Positions 8,534 to 17,182 of a stretch of 64,000 nt of DNA are shown here, piece by piece. This DNA comes from Chitinophagaceae bacterium (lineage in GTDB: Bacteria; Bacteroidota; Bacteroidia; Chitinophagales; Chitinophagaceae): NCBI GenBank assembly GCA_016710745.1, contig JADJVB010000013.1, positions 124,001 through 188,000 of the forward strand, in the 5' to 3' direction. The translations under genes were made by a program, and so were the position numbers. Under the pieces are notes generated by a model. It was not told the DNA's origin, made no database searches, and was given only the letters and a program-made list of their open reading frames with translations. Every line of letters begins with the position of its first letter. Positions within the stretch are counted from its first letter, which is position 1.

Positions 8534-9292
8534 ATGGGCCAAATCGAAAAAATAGACATGCAGCGTTTACCAACTCATATTGCCATCATTATGGATGGTA
8601 ATGGAAGATGGGCAAAGGAGCAGGGGGAAGATCGCTTATATGGCCATTTACATGGTGTTGAAAGTGTACGCAATGTTGTTGAAGGTGCGGCTGAATTAGG
8701 AATTAAATACCTCACCTTGTACGCTTTCAGTACCGAAAACTGGGACCGGCCCGAATATGAGGTGTCGGGTTTAATGGAATTATTGGTCGACACGATTCAT
8801 AATGAAGTACCCACGCTTAATAAGAATAATATTAAGCTGCATGTGATCGGTGATGTTAATATGTTGCCTGATGCTGCGAAAAATGAACTAACGCAGGCCC
8901 TTAATGAAACCAGCGCCAATACCGGCCTGAATTTGATCATGGCACTGAGTTACAGCAGCCGGTGGGAAATTGTAAATGCGGTTAAACAAATTGCAGCCGA
9001 TGTGCAGGAAGGTAAATTAGTGAACAGCGAAATTACTCAGCAAACCGTACAGCAATATCTGACCACTAAAAATTTCCCCGATCCGGAATTGATGATAAGA
9101 ACCAGTGGCGAATTCAGGATCAGTAACTTTTTACTGTACCAATTGGCATATGCCGAGTTGTATTTTACCAATACACGTTGGCCCGATTTCCGGAAAGAAA
9201 ATCTATATACAGCGATTTTGGATTTTCAGGGCCGTGAGAGAAGATTTGGTAAAACAGGAGAGCAGATTAAAGAAAAGGAAGCTAAATCCTGA
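8534..9292 (+). CDS. uppS: isoprenyl (undecaprenyl diphosphate) synthase
   Basis: Cis-prenyltransferase of 252 residues that makes the C55 lipid carrier for peptidoglycan and surface glycans. The catalytic IMDGNGRWA motif is at residues 19-27 (Asp about 21). The middle motif TLYAFSTENW and the C-terminal RTSGEFRISNFLLYQLAY are also intact. Length is normal for the family. A second ATG 24 bases downstream (MQRLP) is a plausible alternative start. In many Bacteroidota this gene is followed by bamA, two ompH genes and murI, exactly as here, and is preceded by nadK, which in this window lies about 21 kb away. Confidence 0.95.
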   Translation: MGQIEKIDMQRLPTHIAIIMDGNGRWAKEQGEDRLYGHLHGVESVRNVVEGAAELGIKYLTLYAFSTENWDRPEYEVSGLMELLVDTIHNEVPTLNKNNIKLHVIGDVNMLPDAAKNELTQALNETSANTGLNLIMALSYSSRWEIVNAVKQIAADVQEGKLVNSEITQQTVQQYLTTKNFPDPELMIRTSGEFRISNFLLYQLAYAELYFTNTRWPDFRKENLYTAILDFQGRERRFGKTGEQIKEKEAKS

Positions 9293-9419
9293 GCGCCGGA
9301 TTTAAACCGGTTCTGTGAAGCGGCTGAGTCTTTTCAGGGTGATATTAAATGATTTAGGGTTAGGTTAACAAATAGTTATAATTATTGGGCTTAATTTGCC
9401 GCACGTTAAAAACAAACTG

Positions 9420-12146
9420 ATGCAGAGGATTTACAAAGTATTTTTTATTATTGCCGCCCTGATACTTAGCAGCCAGTTTGTATTTGCCCAGGAACCCGTT
9501 TCTATAAATCCGGAACTGGAAGCGATTTTTAATTCCAAAATTCCCAAAGAATATAATATTGCCGGTATAACCGTAGTAGGCTCAAGTGCATTTGACCCAA
9601 ACCTGATCATTTCCATTTCGGGTATAGCCGTTGGCGATAAAGTGACGATTCCGGGAACCGATGTGTTCGGTAAAGCCATTGCCAAATTATGGCGCCAGAA
9701 TCTTATTTCGGGCATCGAGATTTTACTCACCCGGTTGGAAGGTAAGGATCTGTATATAGAGTTTAACATTACAGAACGTCCCCGTTTAGGTGGCGTAAAA
9801 ATTATCGGCGTTAAAAAAGGCGAAAGAGATGACCTGGAAGCTAAAATGGCATTGGTTAAAGACAGGGTGGTTACCGAAAATATGAAACTGAGTGCTATTG
9901 AAGCCATCCGCAAGTTTTATTACGGAAAAGCATACCGGAATGTTGATATTGATTTGAAGGAATCCCTGGATCCGGTATTAAATAATACCGTATTCTTAAC
10001 CTTCACCATCAAAAAAGGGAGTAAAGTAAAAGTAAACTCGATCAATTTCAGCGGCAATAACGATATTGAATCACCAAGACTGAAAAAACAGATGAAGGGA
10101 ACAAAAGAGATGAACCGCATCACCTTGTTCCCGGTGGTAGTTAAAAATCCTTTTGGCGATACCACTACCCGACCTAAGTTTACCGACTATATTAACGATG
10201 TGGGTTTCATGTCGATCACCAAAACCAGGGATTATATCGATCCTTACTTCCGGATCCGGGGTTTCAGTGGCGCTAAATTCAATGAAGTCAAATACGTTGA
10301 AGACAAGGAAAGTGTTTTAAATTATTATAATTCCCGGGGTTACCGCGATGCGGTGATCTTGAAAGACACCTCAATCATTGATGAAAGAAAAAACCTGAAC
10401 CTGTTTATTAAAGTGAGCGAGGGAAGGCAGTATTATTTTGGCGATATCGTATGGCGTGGCAATACCAAATATTCCGATTCGATCCTAAATACTATTTTAG
10501 GGATCAAAAAAGGGGATGTATACAACCTGGAAATTTTGAACAAGCGGATCGGAAAGCAATTGTCGGCCGAAGGTGCCGATATTGGAAGCCTGTATATGGA
10601 TGATGGGTATCTTTTCTTTCAGATCGATCCAGTTGAAACGGCCGTTTACAACGACACCATCGACTTTGAATTGCGCATGCGTGAAGGACCCCAGGCCGTT
10701 TATGGCAACATCACCATATCGGGAAATAAGAAAACAAAAGATTATGTGATCCGCAGAGAATTAAGAACCATTCCCGGTGAAAAATTCAGCCGGTCGGATA
10801 TTATCCGTAGTCAACGGGAATTAGGACAGCTTGGCTTTATTGATCCCGAAAAAATTAACCCGGGTGTGGTTCCCAACGCCGAGAACGGAACGGTTGATAT
10901 CAATTGGGGCATAGAAGAAAAATCGGGTGATCAGCTGGAACTGTCGGCCGGTTTTGGCGGAGGAATTGGTTTAACCGGTACATTGGGTGTTTCGTTTAAT
11001 AATTTCTCGATAAAGAATATTACCAAGAGGTCTACCTGGGATCCTTTACCCTCGGGCGATGGACAAAAATTCAGTGCCCGGATACAATCCAATGGTAAAG
11101 CATTCCGGTCATACAATTTCTCATTTACTGAGCCCTGGCTGGGAGGCAAAAAACGAAATTCGTTTACCGTCGGTTATTCCAATACCAAATATGCAAATGC
11201 GTTTGATCCAACAACGGGTAGTTATTGTAAAGCTTGTGGCGATACCTCTTTCGTAAAAACGGCCAGCTTCAATATTTCCCTGGGAAAGCAATTAAAATGG
11301 CCTGATGATTATTTCAACCTGATCTACTCACTGAATGTGCAACGATATAAACTGAGGAACTATAATTTGTTTGGTAATACAACAGAATTAAGAAATACGA
11401 CGTCGACCAACATCAGTTTAAAAGTTGCGCTGGTTCGTAATTCGGCCGGACCGAATCCCATATTTCCAACCGGAGGTTCAAACTTCCTGTTAAGCGGTCA
11501 GTTTACATTGCCCTATTCGTTATTAGGCATCAATTCCAACGCCACTAACAATTTTAGCCTGCCCGAGTTTCATAAATGGCGTATGAATGCCGAATGGTAT
11601 GTTCCGATTGGCATGGCCAGGGGAGCTGAAAAGAACAAACAATTTATATTGAAGATCGCGGCCAAATATGGTTTCCTGGGCAGGTATAATAAAAACCTTG
11701 ATGTATCACCGTTTGAACGTTTTCAGTTAGGTGATGCCGGCTTAAGTAATAACTTTGCTTTGTTGGGGTATGATATCATTGCCCATCGGGGTTACCCGGT
11801 TTACGATAAATCGGATCCGAGGATTAACCCGGATGGAATAACGCCATCGCAGTTTTTTACTATTTTTAATAAGTATACCATGGAATTGCGCTATCCGTTC
11901 AGCACCAGTGCCGGAAGTACGATCTATGGATTGGCTTTTTTTGAAGCAGCAAACGGATGGTACGATTTTAAAAATTACAATCCTTTTCAATTACGCCGTT
12001 CGGCAGGTGTTGGTTTACGGTTTTTCCTGCCCATGTTTGGCTTACTTGGATTTGATTATGGTATAGGATTTGACAGGTACAACGGAACCAGCGGATTAAA
12101 AGGCGCCGCCAAGTTTACCTTCATGCTGGGTCAGGAGCCGGAATAA
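9420..12146 (+). CDS. bamA: outer membrane protein assembly factor BamA
   Basis: A 908-residue Omp85 protein that folds and inserts outer-membrane beta-barrels. The signal peptide runs to about residue 24 (FVFAQ). It is followed by POTRA repeats (motifs such as GVKIIGVKK, VNSINFSGN and ITISGNKKT) and a C-terminal barrel from about residue 500 ending FTFMLGQEPE. The ATG at 9420 is preferred over an upstream in-frame TTG at 9396. It lies about 130 bases after uppS and just before two Skp-like chaperone genes, so envelope assembly functions are grouped. Confidence 0.95.
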   Translation: MQRIYKVFFIIAALILSSQFVFAQEPVSINPELEAIFNSKIPKEYNIAGITVVGSSAFDPNLIISISGIAVGDKVTIPGTDVFGKAIAKLWRQNLISGIEILLTRLEGKDLYIEFNITERPRLGGVKIIGVKKGERDDLEAKMALVKDRVVTENMKLSAIEAIRKFYYGKAYRNVDIDLKESLDPVLNNTVFLTFTIKKGSKVKVNSINFSGNNDIESPRLKKQMKGTKEMNRITLFPVVVKNPFGDTTTRPKFTDYINDVGFMSITKTRDYIDPYFRIRGFSGAKFNEVKYVEDKESVLNYYNSRGYRDAVILKDTSIIDERKNLNLFIKVSEGRQYYFGDIVWRGNTKYSDSILNTILGIKKGDVYNLEILNKRIGKQLSAEGADIGSLYMDDGYLFFQIDPVETAVYNDTIDFELRMREGPQAVYGNITISGNKKTKDYVIRRELRTIPGEKFSRSDIIRSQRELGQLGFIDPEKINPGVVPNAENGTVDINWGIEEKSGDQLELSAGFGGGIGLTGTLGVSFNNFSIKNITKRSTWDPLPSGDGQKFSARIQSNGKAFRSYNFSFTEPWLGGKKRNSFTVGYSNTKYANAFDPTTGSYCKACGDTSFVKTASFNISLGKQLKWPDDYFNLIYSLNVQRYKLRNYNLFGNTTELRNTTSTNISLKVALVRNSAGPNPIFPTGGSNFLLSGQFTLPYSLLGINSNATNNFSLPEFHKWRMNAEWYVPIGMARGAEKNKQFILKIAAKYGFLGRYNKNLDVSPFERFQLGDAGLSNNFALLGYDIIAHRGYPVYDKSDPRINPDGITPSQFFTIFNKYTMELRYPFSTSAGSTIYGLAFFEAANGWYDFKNYNPFQLRRSAGVGLRFFLPMFGLLGFDYGIGFDRYNGTSGLKGAAKFTFMLGQEPE

Positions 12147-12189
12147 GCGCTGTTTATTGATTATTCAGTAATGACAAAAAAATTATACA

Positions 12190-12702
12190 ATGAAAAAAGT
12201 TCTAATTCTTGCCACCTGTTTTGTACTGCTGGCTGCAGGCACAAATGCACAACGGTATGCCGTAATTGATTCTAAGTATATTCTGGATAAATTGCCCGAG
12301 TATAAGCAAGCTCAGACTTTATTAGATCAGTTCAGCGTGCAATGGCAACAGGAAATTGATCAGAAACAGGCATTGGTGGACAAGATGTTCAAGGATTATG
12401 ATGCCGAGCAGGTGATGTTAAGTGACGTGCTGAAAAAGAAAAGGGAAGACGAATTATACAATAAAGAGAAGGAGTTACGTGACCTGCAGAGACAGCGTTT
12501 TGGATTTGAAGGTGACCTGTTTAAAAAACGCCAGGAGCTGATAAAGCCAATACAAGACAGGGTTTATAATGCGGTGCAAAAACTGGCTGTTGAAAAGCTA
12601 TATGATTTCATTTTAGATAAAAGTGAAGGAATTACCGTTATCTTTGCCGACCCAAAACTGGATAAAAGCGCAGATGTGATCAGGATGATGGGTGTTAAAT
12701 AA
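12190..12702 (+). CDS. ompH: OmpH/Skp-family periplasmic chaperone (first copy)
   Basis: A 170-residue protein with a signal peptide (about residues 1-21, ending TNAQ). The long charged helical region of Skp/OmpH proteins follows, rich in K, E, Q and D (heptad-like stretch about residues 45-110). Skp binds unfolded outer-membrane proteins in the periplasm and hands them to BamA, which fits its position 43 bases after bamA. The next gene is a paralogue of nearly the same size. Tandem ompH copies after bamA are usual in Bacteroidota. Confidence 0.9.
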   Translation: MKKVLILATCFVLLAAGTNAQRYAVIDSKYILDKLPEYKQAQTLLDQFSVQWQQEIDQKQALVDKMFKDYDAEQVMLSDVLKKKREDELYNKEKELRDLQRQRFGFEGDLFKKRQELIKPIQDRVYNAVQKLAVEKLYDFILDKSEGITVIFADPKLDKSADVIRMMGVK

Positions 12703-12786
12703 ATGCAAATTGACCTGGAATGGCGCAACTTTTGTACTAATAAACAATCTTATAAACAACTAAATCAATAAAATACAAAAACGAAA

Positions 12787-13305
12787 ATGAAAAAATTATT
12801 ATTTGGAGCTTTGATGGCGTTTGGAATGTTAAGTGCCTCTGCACAGGCAAAAGTGGGTTATATCAATTCTGATGAACTAATGAGCGTGATGCCCGAAGCA
12901 GCGAAAATCAATGCTGATTTGAACGAATACCAGGAATCATTAAAACTGCAGGCGCAAACTTTGCAGGTTGAAGCTGATAAAAAAAGAGATCAGTATTATA
13001 AAGATTCTTTAACCCTTACGCCAAGCATGAAAGAGATCAGAAGGGACGAATTAATTAAATTGTACAGCCGTTTGAATAATTACGACCAGGAAGCGCAGGA
13101 CAAAGCACAAAAATATGCACAGGAAAAAATCGGTCCTGTTCGTACAAGAGCTTTGGACGCGATAACAGCTGTAGCTAAGGAAAAAGGCTACACCTATGTG
13201 ATCGACGATGCATCCAGTGTGTTATTAGTTATGCCTCCCGGCGACAACCTGTTGGCCGCGGTTAAAACCAAATTGGGTATAAAAGACCCGGTTCCCGGAA
13301 AATAA
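12787..13305 (+). CDS. ompH: OmpH/Skp-family periplasmic chaperone (second copy)
   Basis: A 172-residue paralogue of the preceding gene. The signal peptide is about residues 1-20 (SASAQA), then VGYINSDELMSVMPEA and the coiled-coil tentacle region to about residue 120. A C-terminal strand region VIDDASSVLLV follows. An 84-base gap separates the two copies and contains AACTTTTG at 12727-12734, one mismatch from the -7 consensus, so the second copy may have its own weak promoter. A strong terminator follows at 13324-13351. Confidence 0.9.
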   Translation: MKKLLFGALMAFGMLSASAQAKVGYINSDELMSVMPEAAKINADLNEYQESLKLQAQTLQVEADKKRDQYYKDSLTLTPSMKEIRRDELIKLYSRLNNYDQEAQDKAQKYAQEKIGPVRTRALDAITAVAKEKGYTYVIDDASSVLLVMPPGDNLLAAVKTKLGIKDPVPGK

Positions 13306-13323
13306 AATGTACTAAAATTTATA

Positions 13324-13351
13324 AAAGCCTCCTGATTCGTCGGGAGGCTTT
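13324..13351 (+). terminator. intrinsic terminator after the ompH pair
   Basis: AAAGCCTCC (13324-13332) pairs with GGAGGCTTT (13343-13351), a 9-bp stem with a 10-base loop, followed by a T-rich run. It separates the uppS-bamA-ompH group from murI, whose ATG is 15 bases after the stem. murI must therefore read through it or start within it. Confidence 0.75.
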
Positions 13352-13365
13352 GTTATTTTTACCAA

Positions 13366-14187
13366 ATGAATCAACAGCCCATTGGCATATTCGATAGCGG
13401 CTATGGCGGTTTAACCGTTTTAAAAGAGATCGTGGCCAAACTTTCCGGATACGATTATATTTACCTGGGCGACAATGCACGCTCTCCCTACGGTACCCGT
13501 AGTTTTGAAACGGTTTACGAATACACGTTGGAGTGTGTGCAGTGGTTTTTTACCCAGGGCTGCCCGTTGGTGATTTTAGCCTGCAATACTGCATCGGCAA
13601 AAGCACTGCGTACCATACAACAGAACGATTTGGCAAGGATAGATCCATCTAAGCGGGTACTGGGCGTTATCAGGCCAACTACTGAAATCATCGGCCGGTT
13701 CTCGAAATCCAACCAGGTGGGGATACTGGCAACCAATGGAACGGTAATGTCAAATTCTTACCCAATAGAGATTCAAAAATTTTACCCCAACATCAACGTG
13801 TACCAGGAAGCCTGCCCGATGTGGGTACCGTTGGTTGAAAATAACGAGTACAACAGCCCTGGCGCCGATTATTTTATTAAAAAGAATATTGATAGCCTGT
13901 TGCAACAATCGGGCGAAATTGACACCATTTTATTGGCTTGCACCCATTATCCACTGTTGATGAATAAGATAAAAAAGCTGGTTCCTGAGCAAGTAATGGT
14001 ATTATCCCAGGGTGAAATAGTAGCAGCCAGTTTGAGCGACTACCTTGAAAAACACCAGGATATAGCTGAAAGTTGCAGTAAAAATGGCCAAATTGCCTTT
14101 TTCACAACCGATTCTGCGGAAGATTTTGATAACCACGCAGCCGTATTTTATGGAAAACCTGTAAAATCAACGCATTTGACCCTATGA
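13366..14187 (+). CDS. murI: glutamate racemase
   Basis: A 273-residue enzyme making D-glutamate for peptidoglycan. It has the substrate-site motif GIFDSGYGGLTV at residues 7-18 and GDNARSPYG near residue 37. The two catalytic cysteines are in ACNTASA (about residue 73) and LACTHYP (about residue 192). Length is typical. It is the last member of the conserved uppS-bamA-ompH-ompH-murI order and stops 143 bases before rpmH. Confidence 0.95.
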   Translation: MNQQPIGIFDSGYGGLTVLKEIVAKLSGYDYIYLGDNARSPYGTRSFETVYEYTLECVQWFFTQGCPLVILACNTASAKALRTIQQNDLARIDPSKRVLGVIRPTTEIIGRFSKSNQVGILATNGTVMSNSYPIEIQKFYPNINVYQEACPMWVPLVENNEYNSPGADYFIKKNIDSLLQQSGEIDTILLACTHYPLLMNKIKKLVPEQVMVLSQGEIVAASLSDYLEKHQDIAESCSKNGQIAFFTTDSAEDFDNHAAVFYGKPVKSTHLTL

Positions 14188-14233
14188 GCAGGAAATAATC
14201 TCAAATCTGCTGACTTAAATCAAAAATTTCCCC

Positions 14234-14241
14234 TACTTTTG
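14234..14241 (+). promoter_or_regulatory. -7 promoter element (TACTTTTG) for rpmH
   Basis: An exact TAnnTTTG match identical to the uppS -7 box, 90 bases before the rpmH ATG. No convincing -33 element is visible. A leader of about 85 bases follows. Confidence 0.5.
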
Positions 14242-14330
14242 CCGTCCTTTCACAAACAGCGGGGATGGTGCCCTGGTGAGTGTAACAAAAAGAAACGAAA
14301 ATTTATTTGTAAAGGGAAAAACTTAAAACA

Positions 14331-14498
14331 ATGCCAGGTAAAAAAAGAACATATCAACCACACAAACGTCGCAGAAAATCTGTTCACGGATTTCGTCAGC
14401 GTATGCAAACAGCAAATGGCCGCAAGGTATTGGCCAGCCGCAGGAAAAAAGGACGTCATAGTCTTTCCGTTTCCAGCGAACATGGTGATAAAAAATAA
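14331..14498 (+). CDS. rpmH: 50S ribosomal protein L34
   Basis: A 55-residue basic protein found by direct reading. It starts MPGKKRTYQPHKRRRKSVHG and continues with FRQRM, TANGRKVLASRRKKGR, then a short acidic tail SSEHGDKK. This is the standard L34 sequence with the usual RKVLAxRRxKGR core. It is followed by a strong terminator and then rnpA, the conserved rpmH-rnpA order. The start at 14331 is the only ATG that gives the family N-terminus. Confidence 0.95.
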   Translation: MPGKKRTYQPHKRRRKSVHGFRQRMQTANGRKVLASRRKKGRHSLSVSSEHGDKK

Positions 14499-14541
14499 GA
14501 TTATTTGATTTTCTGACAGAGAATCAGGTTAACATATTGCA

Positions 14542-14577
14542 GTCCTCCGTTCCGATAACTATCGGAAACCGGAGGAC
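14542..14577 (+). terminator. intrinsic terminator after rpmH
   Basis: An outer stem GTCCTCCG (14542-14549) with CGGAGGAC (14570-14577) and an inner stem TTCCGAT (14550-14556) with ATCGGAA (14561-14567). A 2-base bulge separates them. The hairpin is followed by GTTTTTATTTTTAT. The stem is long and GC-rich, so termination should be efficient, leaving rnpA needing its own promoter in 14578-14739. Confidence 0.85.
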
Positions 14578-14739
14578 GTTTTTATTTTTATAGCTTCGTG
14601 GCAGCGTTATGACTCAACTCCGCAGGACCGCGATATCAGTAGCTCTAATTACCTGTCAGAAGTTCAGGTGCAAAGCATTTGTATTTCAAATGCCCGTTTA
14701 ATCTGGTTGATATAAAAGCGAATTAGTAATTTTAAACCA

Positions 14740-15150
14740 TTGGAACCCAAACAACGATATACGTTTAAAAAAAATGAAAAGCTGAAAAGCCGGAAGGCCA
14801 TTGAGCAACTGTTTAAAGAAGGACAGTCTTTTTCAAATTTTCCCTTCCGGGTATTATGGAAAATCGCCGGATCGAACAGCAACCCATTACAGGCCGGATT
14901 TGCTGTTGGCAGCAAACATTTCAAAAAAGCGGTAGACAGGAACCGCATCAAGCGGCTGATGAGAGAAGCATACCGCCTGCAAAAAAATGAGTTGCAGCAA
15001 ATGTTGCTGCAGCAACAAAAATCGGCTATTGTTTTTTTTATTTATGTGGGAAATGAATTGCCCGAGTATGAATCTATTTTTAAAAAAACGGGGCATGTGG
15101 TAAGCAGGCTAAAAAAAATTACTGATGAAAACAGTGTGGTTGATTCTTAG
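14740..15150 (+). CDS. rnpA: ribonuclease P protein component
   Basis: A 136-residue basic protein partner of RNase P RNA, which trims tRNA 5' ends. It has the N-terminal FKKNEKL and a central PFRVLW strand. The diagnostic RNR motif is in AVDRNRIKRLMREAYR near residues 64-79. The best start is TTG at 14740, since there is a stop at 14713 and no in-frame ATG before the conserved core. The 3' end overlaps yidD by 26 bases, so the two are co-translated. Confidence 0.93.
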   Translation: MEPKQRYTFKKNEKLKSRKAIEQLFKEGQSFSNFPFRVLWKIAGSNSNPLQAGFAVGSKHFKKAVDRNRIKRLMREAYRLQKNELQQMLLQQQKSAIVFFIYVGNELPEYESIFKKTGHVVSRLKKITDENSVVDS

Positions 15151-15355
15151 TTTTCCGTTTATTGCTTTAATTAAGCTATACCAATGGATCATTTCGCCCT
15201 GGTTACCTCCCCGTTGCCGGTATACCCCCACCTGCTCCCAATATGGTATCGAAGCGTTAAAAAAACATGGCCCGTTTAAAGGCCTGTGGTTAACAGTTAA
15301 AAGAATCAGCAAATGCCATCCCTGGGGCGGGCATGGTTACGATCCGGTACCCTGA
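15125..15355 (+). CDS. yidD: membrane protein insertion efficiency factor YidD
   Basis: A 76-residue protein of the YidD family that assists insertion of inner-membrane proteins. It has an N-terminal amphipathic or hydrophobic helix, then the family signature RCRYTPTCSQYGIEAL. The C-terminal GGHGYDPVP ending is also present. It overlaps rnpA by 26 bases. yidC, which often follows in other phyla, is not next door: the following gene converges with a gap of 4 bases. Confidence 0.92.
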   Translation: MKTVWLILSFPFIALIKLYQWIISPWLPPRCRYTPTCSQYGIEALKKHGPFKGLWLTVKRISKCHPWGGHGYDPVP

Positions 15356-15359
15356 TATA

Positions 15360-16046
15360 CTAGTATCCGTATTCGTACAGGTAAACTGTTTCTTCGGTTC
15401 CTTTCGTTTCATCACCTTCTGTAATGGTAATTTTTTTCAACAGCCCTTTAGCGTCATATTCGTAGATGGTGCTTGATGGGTAATCGCCTTTGTTTACCTG
15501 GCTCACCAATTTTCCTTTATTATTATAGGTATAGGTATTGTTAATGGCGATGCCTCCATTTTTTGCTTCGGCATAATATTTTATCAATTGCCCCTTTGCG
15601 TTATATTCGCTATGCCTGACAGAGCCATCAGGAATGGTATTAGCTATTTCTCTGCCTTTTTTATCATACACATATGTGTTTTTGAGCTTGTATTGCTTAT
15701 CCGTATTCACCGCAGTAAAACTTTCATCGGGATTGTAGGTATACACGGTCGTGCTCCTTTCGGCACCTTCATCCGAAAATTCCGTCTCTGTTTTGATCCG
15801 CTGCCTGTCATCGTATTCAATAGTCTTTGTATTGTATCGGTTACCATAATGATAGGTAGCCGTATCATCGCCATTACTATTATAATACCATTCCGTTTTG
15901 CCTGCCGGGGTGTTATTTTCAGCATTTTGACGGGTGATCTTTTTTATCTTCAATTTTTTTATTTCGGATGCCGTAGGCAACTGAGCCATGGTGCCGAAAC
16001 CCAAACATACCAATACAAGCAGATAACAGTATTTCATATATCTCAT
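15360..16046 (-). CDS. secreted YD-repeat-like protein of unknown function
   Basis: A 228-residue protein with a signal peptide (MKYCYLLVLVCLGFGTMAQ after an optional MRY). It contains repeated Tyr-Asp type units such as YDDRQRIKTE, YDKKGREIA, YNAKGQLIKYY, YNNKGKLVSQ and YDAKGLLKKI. These resemble the short YD/RHS repeats that form beta-hairpins, but the protein is far too small for an RHS toxin. An extracytoplasmic carbohydrate- or surface-binding role is possible but not shown. It is tail-to-tail with yidD and its promoter lies in 16047-16127, which also holds the terminator of the gene behind it. Confidence 0.7.
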   Translation of the reverse strand: MRYMKYCYLLVLVCLGFGTMAQLPTASEIKKLKIKKITRQNAENNTPAGKTEWYYNSNGDDTATYHYGNRYNTKTIEYDDRQRIKTETEFSDEGAERSTTVYTYNPDESFTAVNTDKQYKLKNTYVYDKKGREIANTIPDGSVRHSEYNAKGQLIKYYAEAKNGGIAINNTYTYNNKGKLVSQVNKGDYPSSTIYEYDAKGLLKKITITEGDETKGTEETVYLYEYGY

Positions 16047-16078
16047 TTAATCATTCAATTTACAATAAAAATAAAAAA

Positions 16079-16102
16079 GCTGCAACTTTTTAACGTTGCA
16101 GC
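16079..16102 (-). terminator. intrinsic terminator of the superoxide dismutase gene
   Basis: GCTGCAAC (16079-16086) pairs with GTTGCAGC (16095-16102), an 8-bp stem. On the minus strand it is followed by TTTTTTATTTTTATT. It lies 26 bases after the stop of the superoxide dismutase gene. Confidence 0.8.
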
Positions 16103-16127
16103 CATAATTAACCTATAAAGTTAGCTG

Positions 16128-16721
16128 TTAAAACCTGTCGGCAACTTTGTTCCAGTTTACCAGGTTCCAAAAAGCTGCCAGGTAATCAGCACGCCTGTTT
16201 TGATAATGCAGGTAATAAGCATGTTCCCAAACATCGCAGCCCAGCAAAGGCGTGCCCTTCACTTCGGCAATATCCATCAAGGGGTTATCCTGGTTAGGTG
16301 TTGACGTAACTTCCAGTTTGCCGTCTTTTACGATCAACCAGGCCCAGCCACTGCCAAACCGGGTCATACCCGCTGCGGCAAATTTTTCTTTGAATGCATC
16401 AAAACTGCCAAAAGCGGCATTTATAGCATCGGCCAGTTTTCCAGACGGTGCTCCGCCGGCCTGGGGTGCCAGACTCTCCCAAAAAAAACTGTGGTTCCAA
16501 TGTCCGCCACCATTGTTACGAACAGCCGGGCTGATAGATCCTGCTGCGGCAACCAGTTCTTCAATTGTTTTACTCTCGTTATCGGTACCTGCAACAGCCT
16601 TATTTCAATTATCTACGTAGGCCTGGTGGTGTTTGCCATGGTGTATCTGCATGGTCAATGTGTCGATATGTGGCTCTAATGCGTCGTGTGCATATGGTAA
16701 AGCCGGTAATGTAAATGCCAT
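16128..16721 (-). pseudogene. sodB: Fe/Mn superoxide dismutase with an in-frame stop codon
   Basis: The frame from ATG 16721 to the stop at 16128 encodes a 197-residue superoxide dismutase (superoxide to peroxide and oxygen). It begins MAFTLPALPYAHDALEPHI and has the metal-ligand contexts HHGKHHQAYVDN, GGGHWNHSFFW and DVWEHAYYLHY. Codon 39 (16605-16607) is TGA, where homologues have Leu in VDNLNKAV. No frame change is involved, so a single T-to-G change of a TTA codon explains it. The downstream ATG that opens MTRFGSGWAW could only give the last 79 residues, without the first metal ligands. Either the gene is dead or the base is wrong. It is followed by its own terminator. Confidence 0.85.
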
Positions 16722-16804
16722 AATGTATATTTTTTATGATTTAGGAAATTATTGTGAATGATAGACAGCAAATTTACGTTATCTATCCCCTTAGTTGGAT
16801 TAAA

Positions 16805-17182
16805 ATGAAGAAAATCACATTAATAATTTTTACGTTTTCGGGAAATTATAGCGGATTTGCGCAAGAACCGGTACAAATAGCTGACTCTGTTTGTATAAAA
16901 CAGAATACCGAAGAAAAAGTTTTGCTAAAAAAAGACGCATCCATGAAGCTGTTTCCAAACCCGGCGAAAAATAAAATCGAGATTGAGATAACCGGTCTTG
17001 ATCCGGGCTATGTATTGGTTCAACTGATTGATAAAAGCGGAAATTTATTTAGAAATGATAAACGGCTTGTGTATAGCGGTAGCGAAATAATTACGTTTAT
17101 GTTTTCGGCAGAACCGGGACTGTATTTTATCATGCTTAAACAAGGAAAACTTAACCTGAAGAAGAGTCTTATCATTCAATAG
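16805..17182 (+). CDS. small secreted protein consisting mainly of a T9SS sorting domain
   Basis: A 125-residue protein starting at ATG 16805 (MKKITLIIF). A longer in-frame start at 16754 lacks a better N-terminus. It has a signal peptide to about residue 20 (GFAQ), a short linker, then a T9SS type A sorting domain. That domain contains KLFPNPAKNKIEIEI near residue 57 and ends KKSLIIQ. Almost no cargo is left between signal and sorting domain, which is unusual. It is divergent from the superoxide dismutase gene and converges with tadA with no gap. Confidence 0.7.
   Translation: MKKITLIIFTFSGNYSGFAQEPVQIADSVCIKQNTEEKVLLKKDASMKLFPNPAKNKIEIEITGLDPGYVLVQLIDKSGNLFRNDKRLVYSGSEIITFMFSAEPGLYFIMLKQGKLNLKKSLIIQ

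Noticed and set aside
14239..14508. An 89-codon open frame overlapping rpmH
   Set aside because: It is a different frame of the same strand. The L34 frame at 14331-14498 is a perfect family match and explains the region.
16605..16607. TGA as selenocysteine in the superoxide dismutase
   Set aside because: The position corresponds to a Leu, not a redox Cys, and no selenocysteine-insertion hairpin was evident just downstream. A point mutation or error is simpler.
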